Assembly: GCF_003591005.1 (NCBI RefSeq)
Contig: NZ_QYYD01000003.1
Coordinates: forward strand, 186,001-250,000
Direction of reading: 5' to 3'
Source of the DNA: Rhodopseudomonas palustris
Lineage (GTDB): Bacteria; Pseudomonadota; Alphaproteobacteria; Rhizobiales; Xanthobacteraceae
DNA: 64,000 nucleotides
The notes under the pieces: model-generated
Seen by the model: only the letters and a program-made list of their open reading frames with translations
Told to the model about the DNA's origin: nothing
Database searches by the model: none
Part shown: positions 63,889-64,000 of the stretch, piece after piece
How positions within the stretch are numbered: position 1 is the first letter of the stretch
Layout: every line of letters starts with the position of its first letter
Program-made: the position numbers and the translations under genes

Positions 63889-64000
63889 ATGACCTGGGAT
63901 CTGTTCGCCGTCTTCCTCGGCTCGTCGATCCGGCTTGCCACGCCGCTGTTACTTGCCGGCATCGGCGAAATGGTCAGCGAACGTGCCGGCGTGCTCAACA
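63889..64000 (+). CDS. Second ABC transporter permease, BMP-type, cut by the window edge
   Basis: The first 37 codons are present: MTWDLFAVFLGSSIRLATP then LLLAGIGEMVSERAGVLN, the standard N terminus of the second BMP-type permease, whose GEMVSERAGVLN loop corresponds to the conserved motif of this family. It completes the set binding protein-ATPase-permease-permease. Confidence 0.9.
   Translation, partial: MTWDLFAVFLGSSIRLATPLLLAGIGEMVSERAGVLN

Overview
The window reads as chromosome of a purple non-sulfur alphaproteobacterium of the Rhodopseudomonas / Bradyrhizobium group. The grounds are high GC content, Rhodopseudomonas-like proteins throughout, a fixNOQP-fixGHIS (ccoNOQP-ccoGHIS) cluster behind a FixK/FNR box, and many short palindromic intergenic repeats of the kind common in this group. 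No transposase, integrase, phage gene or CRISPR array was seen, so this is core chromosome with accessory features between housekeeping genes. The species assignment is inference from sequence character only.

Layout. 1-2660: end of an enoyl-CoA hydratase gene, tRNA-Ala(CGC), YggT and DUF167 proteins, folD. 2682-8827 (minus strand): M20 peptidase, inorganic pyrophosphatase, GNAT, flavin amine oxidase, typA/bipA. 8828-13321: a regulated uptake locus in which a Zur-like palindrome over a -10 element and a cobalamin riboswitch precede a TonB-dependent receptor and a PepSY membrane protein. 13334-18617: a membrane-tethered TAXI protein, a pterin dehydratase, a YkvA protein, and a TetR regulator divergent from a membrane-domain/CrtI-like fusion with four GGTACC cores between them. 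18907-28776: quinone oxidoreductase, dienoyl-CoA-reductase-like SDR, IalB-like protein, rlmN, small membrane protein, PAP2, argG, SNase, sdhE-partner-type DUF1674 protein, rsmB-like gene. 28950-33883: heparinase II/III protein, GAF histidine kinase, purH behind a ZTP riboswitch. 34222-36923: DAHP synthase with a newly seen leader-peptide attenuator, and an MFS/UMF1 transporter. 37052-44693: gamma-glutamyltransferase, SDRs, GST, DUF2239, DsbA-like isomerase, panE-like gene. 45105-53347: microaerobic cbb3 oxidase operon and its assembly genes. 53739-57864: bioFDA and a Tat-exported metallo-hydrolase. 58033-64000: amidase-TetR divergent from a sigma54-promoted BMP-type ABC importer that runs off the end.

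Functional picture. Several genes sit behind RNA-level control visible in the sequence: purH (ZTP), the TonB receptor (adenosylcobalamin) and DAHP synthase (aromatic leader peptide). The attenuator is the most striking: a 25-codon leader with Tyr-Trp-Tyr-Phe-Tyr-Phe codons, a promoter placed so that the transcript would begin at or next to the AUG, an 8-bp perfect antiterminator pairing, and an intrinsic terminator just before aroG. The cbb3 cluster indicates low-oxygen respiration; the sigma54-type promoter suggests nitrogen-linked control of the BMP importer and perhaps its amidase neighbour.

Limits: all family calls come from reading motifs; no database search was run. Start codons were chosen from Shine-Dalgarno spacing, signal peptides and remembered family lengths.
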